Part shown: in pieces, positions 61,081-64,000 of the stretch
Layout: each line of letters begins with the position of its first letter
Position numbering within the stretch: the first letter of the stretch is position 1
Assembly (NCBI RefSeq): GCF_009176975.1
Contig: NZ_WEZG01000003.1
Location: forward strand, 310,001 to 374,000
From: Aureimonas psammosilenae
GTDB lineage: Bacteria; Pseudomonadota; Alphaproteobacteria; Rhizobiales; Rhizobiaceae
DNA: 64,000 nucleotides
Direction of reading: 5' to 3'
Made by a program: the position numbers and the translations under genes
The notes under the pieces: model-generated
Databases searched by the model: none
Seen by the model: the letters and a program-made list of their open reading frames with translations, nothing else
What the model was told of the DNA's origin: nothing

Positions 61081-61532
61081 GCCCTTGCCTCCATCAAGCG
61101 CGGACCGGCATTGCCGGAACGGCGCTCGCTCGCCGAAGCGTTTCGGCCTTCCAGGATCGCGTCTTCCACCGGGATGAGGCCGCGAAGCGTGCGCAGCGCC
61201 TCGTATGGCCGGCTGCGTTCGATCTGCTCGGCGACATCCATCAGCCCATCGCGCACGGCCGGGTTGGAGAAGGCCGCCATGAGAAGCGGATAGGTCTTGC
61301 GGAAGGCGTCGGTCGCCTCGGCGCCCGATTCCGGCGCGATCAGCATCATCTGGACGAGGAAGTAGAGCTGGCGCAGGGGGGTCGTCGCGTCCGCCGCCTG
61401 CATGACGTGGCTTTCCAGAAGGAAGGTCGCGTCGTTCAGAAGCTCGAGCGAGACCTTGCGATCGACGCGCATCACCGCGCCGTTCACGAAGATGCGCTCG
61501 CCGGGACGAAGCGAAAGCTTCAGCGTGCCCAT
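61077..61532 (-). CDS. flbT: flagellin post-transcriptional regulator FlbT
   Basis: This 151-residue protein has the family start LKLSLRPGERIFVNGAVMRVDRK and LLESHVMQAADATTPLRQLYF. In Caulobacter, FlbT binds flagellin mRNA leaders and represses translation until the hook is complete; in rhizobia it can act positively. It forms a pair with flaF, two bases downstream of it. Confidence 0.95.
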   Translation of the reverse strand: MGTLKLSLRPGERIFVNGAVMRVDRKVSLELLNDATFLLESHVMQAADATTPLRQLYFLVQMMLIAPESGAEATDAFRKTYPLLMAAFSNPAVRDGLMDVAEQIERSRPYEALRTLRGLIPVEDAILEGRNASASERRSGNAGPRLMEARA

Positions 61533-61534
61533 GT

Positions 61535-61882
61535 CTACTCCAATCCCTCTCGGATCATGGACGTCACGTCGATGATGCCCTGGAAGCTCTGTGTCTTGCC
61601 CAGGCGAATGGCTTCCGCCTCGCGCATCACCCAGAGGCCGATCGAGATCAGCGAAGCGCGGAGCTCGTCGGGCAGCGAATTCTCAGGGTTCGCGAGGTCT
61701 TCCACCAGGATGCCCCAGAGGGTGCGCGTGGCGTAGATCGCCTCGACGGATTCCTTGGAATGGGTGCCGGCCTCTTCCGCCTTTTCCATGAGCTCGATGG
61801 CGCGGTCGAGCGCTTCGCGCTCGCGCTCGCGGGCATCCGAGCCGCTGTCCTGCCTGATCTCGGAATACGAGAATTGGTACAT
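61535..61882 (-). CDS. flaF: flagellar biosynthesis regulator FlaF
   Basis: This 115-residue protein starts MYQFSYSEIRQD at the ATG at 61880-61882 with AAGGAAA upstream, matching rhizobial FlaF. The middle ATRTLWGILVEDLANPENSLPDELRASLISIGLWVMREAE is characteristic. FlaF promotes flagellin synthesis or secretion, opposing FlbT. The gene is between flgL and flbT. Confidence 0.95.
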   Translation of the reverse strand: MYQFSYSEIRQDSGSDAREREREALDRAIELMEKAEEAGTHSKESVEAIYATRTLWGILVEDLANPENSLPDELRASLISIGLWVMREAEAIRLGKTQSFQGIIDVTSMIREGLE

Positions 61883-61943
61883 GCCGTTTCCTTGCTGTGG
61901 CAGTGTTCTTGTCGATACATCCCCGGCCAAAGCCGAGCGGCGA

Positions 61944-63017
61944 TCAGATGTAGTCGAGGATGGAGATCTTCTGGATGCGAGCCGTCGCGGCCATGGCCGC
62001 GTTGAGCTGCAGTTCGAGCGCGTTCATGCGCTGGCTCGCCTCGTAGGGGTCGACGCCTTCGAGATCCGAATAAGCGGTCTCGGCCACGTCCTTCTGCGAG
62101 GTCAAGGCCGTATTGACCGCCTCGATGCGGCTTTGACGCATACCGACCAAAGCTTGCTCGGCGGTGATCTTGTCGGTTCCGGCCGTCATCGTGGTGGAGG
62201 CTTGTACAGAAACTGCATCCTTCACCGCATCGGTGAGCTTCGTCAGGTCGATGACAGACAGCATGGAATAGCCGGCCACGAGCTTCCTGAAGGCATCGTT
62301 GTTGGCACTGACGGAAGTCTCGACCGTCTCGGTCTTGGAGATCGTAGCCACCGTCGACGTGCTGGAAGCATTGGACCAGTTGTCGGCCCAAGGCGTTCCG
62401 GGCGTCGAGCCCTTCACGGTATCAAAGAAACTGTAAGTCTTTACAACCGCGTTCGTCACCGGATCCTTGACGCTGTAGCCAGCTTCGCTGAGATACTGAG
62501 TCATCTGCTCGGCGGTGATGTTTTGAGCTTGACCGCCTCCGACTTCTTTGACGAAAAGGTCGTAATTGTCCTGCGCCGATTTCAGTCCCTTGTCGATCGC
62601 CGGCATCGGCGCCTTGTCGGCGGCCATGCCGGAGAAGACGTAGAGGCCGCCATCGGCTGTGTTCAGCGCGCCCTGCAACTGCTCGAGGCCGGACTTCGCC
62701 AGCGACGAATATTGCGGATACTTCTTGGCGACGAGAGCCGAGCTCTTCATGTCCGTCGCGGTCTTGTTGATCGCGGTGAGAGCGTCGTCGATGAGTTCGA
62801 GGCGGTTGCTCACGACCTTGTTGGTCTGGAGCTGCGACTCGAAGCTCGTTTCCTGAACGCGGTAGTTCACCGCCGTGCCCGTCAAACGCCCTAGCGACAG
62901 GCCGACATCGGCGTAACGACTGTTGGTCGCCTCGGTCACGGACTTGTTGAGCTGCGCCTGCAGCTTCTGCAGGTTCTTGTACTGGGATGCGGTGAAGGAA
63001 AGATTCGAAATGGTCAT
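61944..63017 (-). CDS. flgL: flagellar hook-filament junction protein FlgL
   Basis: This 357-residue flagellin-like protein has an N-terminal coiled-coil domain (SNLSFTASQYKNLQKLQAQL, residues 4-23, then TATDMKSSA) and a C-terminal one (YSDLEGVDPYEASQRMNALE, QLNAAMAATARIQKISILDYI). Between them lies a variable surface region. This region (about residues 160-270) is richer in A+T and polar residues than the ends, as usual for exposed flagellin-like parts. It is 15 bases after flgK. Confidence 0.92.
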   Translation of the reverse strand: MTISNLSFTASQYKNLQKLQAQLNKSVTEATNSRYADVGLSLGRLTGTAVNYRVQETSFESQLQTNKVVSNRLELIDDALTAINKTATDMKSSALVAKKYPQYSSLAKSGLEQLQGALNTADGGLYVFSGMAADKAPMPAIDKGLKSAQDNYDLFVKEVGGGQAQNITAEQMTQYLSEAGYSVKDPVTNAVVKTYSFFDTVKGSTPGTPWADNWSNASSTSTVATISKTETVETSVSANNDAFRKLVAGYSMLSVIDLTKLTDAVKDAVSVQASTTMTAGTDKITAEQALVGMRQSRIEAVNTALTSQKDVAETAYSDLEGVDPYEASQRMNALELQLNAAMAATARIQKISILDYI

Positions 63018-63032
63018 TGCCGTTCAGTCTCT

Positions 63033-64000
63033 TCAGATCGAATCCATGAGGGTCTTCAGCATCTCGTCCACCGTCTTCAGCACCTTCGACGATGCCTGAT
63101 AGGCACGCTCCAGATCGAGCATCTTCAGGGACTCGGTGTTGATGTCGATGCCGGTGGCGCTGGACAGCGTCGCCTTGGTCTGGTCGAGAAGCGTTTGGCG
63201 GTATTCGGTGGCGTTGGTGGCGGAAGAACGCTTGTCCTGAAGCCAGCTCACGGACGACGCGGCAAACGCCGTCAGCGAGCCGCTGGTGGCGGCGTCCGTG
63301 CCCATGCCGAAGCTCTGCACCGCGTTCAGGGCGTTCTGGATCGCGTTCAATCGATCGGTGAAGCCGCCGAGATTGGTGGCGTTGTAGCCGACATTGACGC
63401 CGTCCCGGATCTTGGTCGCGTCGATGGTGACGGCGGAAGAAAGGGTGATGAGGCGCGCGAGGCCGGGGATCACGGCGTTGGTGGTATCGGCGGTTGCGGC
63501 GAGGAGGCCGCCCGTCTTGGCGGTGACGTCGTTCGTCGTTGCTGCAGTGGTCGCCTTCGAGGTGAAGTTCGAGATGCCGAGCGCGAGCTTCGATCCGATC
63601 CCATCGGCGCTCAGGCTCAGCTTGCCGGTGGCGTCGGCGGTGACGGAAACATGGCCGGTTCCGAGCGTCCCCGTTCCGGCGCTCGGCACTGCGGCCGCGA
63701 TCATCGTCTGCAGTTTCGCGGCGAAGGCGGTGGAGGATGCAAGATCGGTGGCGCTGACTTCGCCCGACACCTTGTAGGTGGTGCTGCCGAGCTGGAGGTC
63801 GAAAGACAGAACGTTGCCGTTTGCCAGCGTTCCAGCCGCGAACGTCCCGACATCCACCGTGCTCGTTGTCTTCAGCGCGGCCGCATTGACGGAGGTGAAG
63901 ATGCCCGTCACATCGCCGCCCGTCGCGGGACGCTCGGATGCGGCGGCGATCAGGCCGCGCGCCATCTCGTCCAACTGGCTCTGATATGTGGTCGTCACGT
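63033..64000 (-). CDS. flgK: flagellar hook-associated protein FlgK, C-terminal part
   Basis: The open frame reaches the right edge; about 322 residues of the C-terminus are visible. They include a Ser/Thr/Ala/Gly-rich D2-like region and the diagnostic terminal block NTESLKMLDLERAYQASSKV followed by LKTVDEMLKTLMDSI. FlgK forms the first hook-filament junction zone. The N-terminus lies outside the window. It is upstream of flgL in the standard order. Confidence 0.93.
   Translation of the reverse strand, partial: VTTTYQSQLDEMARGLIAAASERPATGGDVTGIFTSVNAAALKTTSTVDVGTFAAGTLANGNVLSFDLQLGSTTYKVSGEVSATDLASSTAFAAKLQTMIAAAVPSAGTGTLGTGHVSVTADATGKLSLSADGIGSKLALGISNFTSKATTAATTNDVTAKTGGLLAATADTTNAVIPGLARLITLSSAVTIDATKIRDGVNVGYNATNLGGFTDRLNAIQNALNAVQSFGMGTDAATSGSLTAFAASSVSWLQDKRSSATNATEYRQTLLDQTKATLSSATGIDINTESLKMLDLERAYQASSKVLKTVDEMLKTLMDSI

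Noticed and set aside
1-64000. Insertion sequences, CRISPR arrays, rRNA or tRNA genes
   Set aside because: I saw no transposase motifs, no regularly spaced direct repeats and no rRNA or tRNA signatures on either strand while reading the window.

Overview
The window is chromosomal DNA of high G+C content from an alphaproteobacterium of the order Hyphomicrobiales (Rhizobiales). The evidence is a fused trpE(G) behind a trpL WWW leader peptide, a phyR-nepR-ecfG general stress locus, a choXWV choline transporter, a flgK-flgL-flaF-flbT-flgD-fliQ-flhA-fliR flagellar block, and several rhizobial families (DUF1285, DUF1217, DUF4159). The genus cannot be fixed from sequence alone; an Aurantimonadaceae- or Rhizobiaceae-like member would fit. 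I see no rRNA, tRNA, CRISPR array, insertion sequence or prophage. Both ends cut genes (cca on the left, flgK on the right).

Layout. 1-1641 (minus): cca, CoA-pyrophosphatase-like Nudix and DUF1285, chained by ATGA overlaps. 1844-8738 (plus): MoxR ATPase, DUF58, BatA/DUF4159 and a large membrane protein in one operon. 8735-13822: GNAT, glutathionyl-hydroquinone reductase-like GST, a Nudix protein with a damaged Nudix box, a metallophosphoesterase, BenE, and a membrane-anchored unknown. 13957-19372 (minus): leuA, a CDF cation exporter, and trpE(G) with its attenuator. 19562-23149: a chemotaxis receptor and fhs. A structured small RNA with three UCCUCCC loops lies at about 23246-23418. 23665-26636: choXWV. 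26633-31944 (minus): dppABCDF-type peptide transporter. 32040-35112: a cysteine-free Mrp/ApbC ATPase, a HugZ/DUF2470 protein and three small exported proteins.

35168-38287 is the general stress response locus: HWE histidine kinase, an extra 59-codon gene, phyR, then divergent nepR-ecfG. It is followed by stress-type membrane and envelope proteins (DUF883, holin-like, DUF1328, a triple PRC-barrel protein) and a lipid kinase. 43054-47510 encodes an RND efflux pair, next to a parDE toxin-antitoxin pair, an ABC-F ATPase, a DEAD-box helicase and a PilZ protein. 53283-64000 (minus) is flagellar: export gate (FliQ, FlhA, FliR), hook cap FlgD, flagellin regulators FlbT/FlaF, hook-junction proteins FlgK/FlgL, and several poorly characterised flagellar accessory proteins.

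The points most worth a second look are the three-loop anti-Shine-Dalgarno small RNA beside fhs, the unlisted small gene coupled between phyR and the HWE kinase, the trpL attenuator, the six-repeat DUF1217 protein with a local G+C dip, and the Mrp protein that contains no cysteine.
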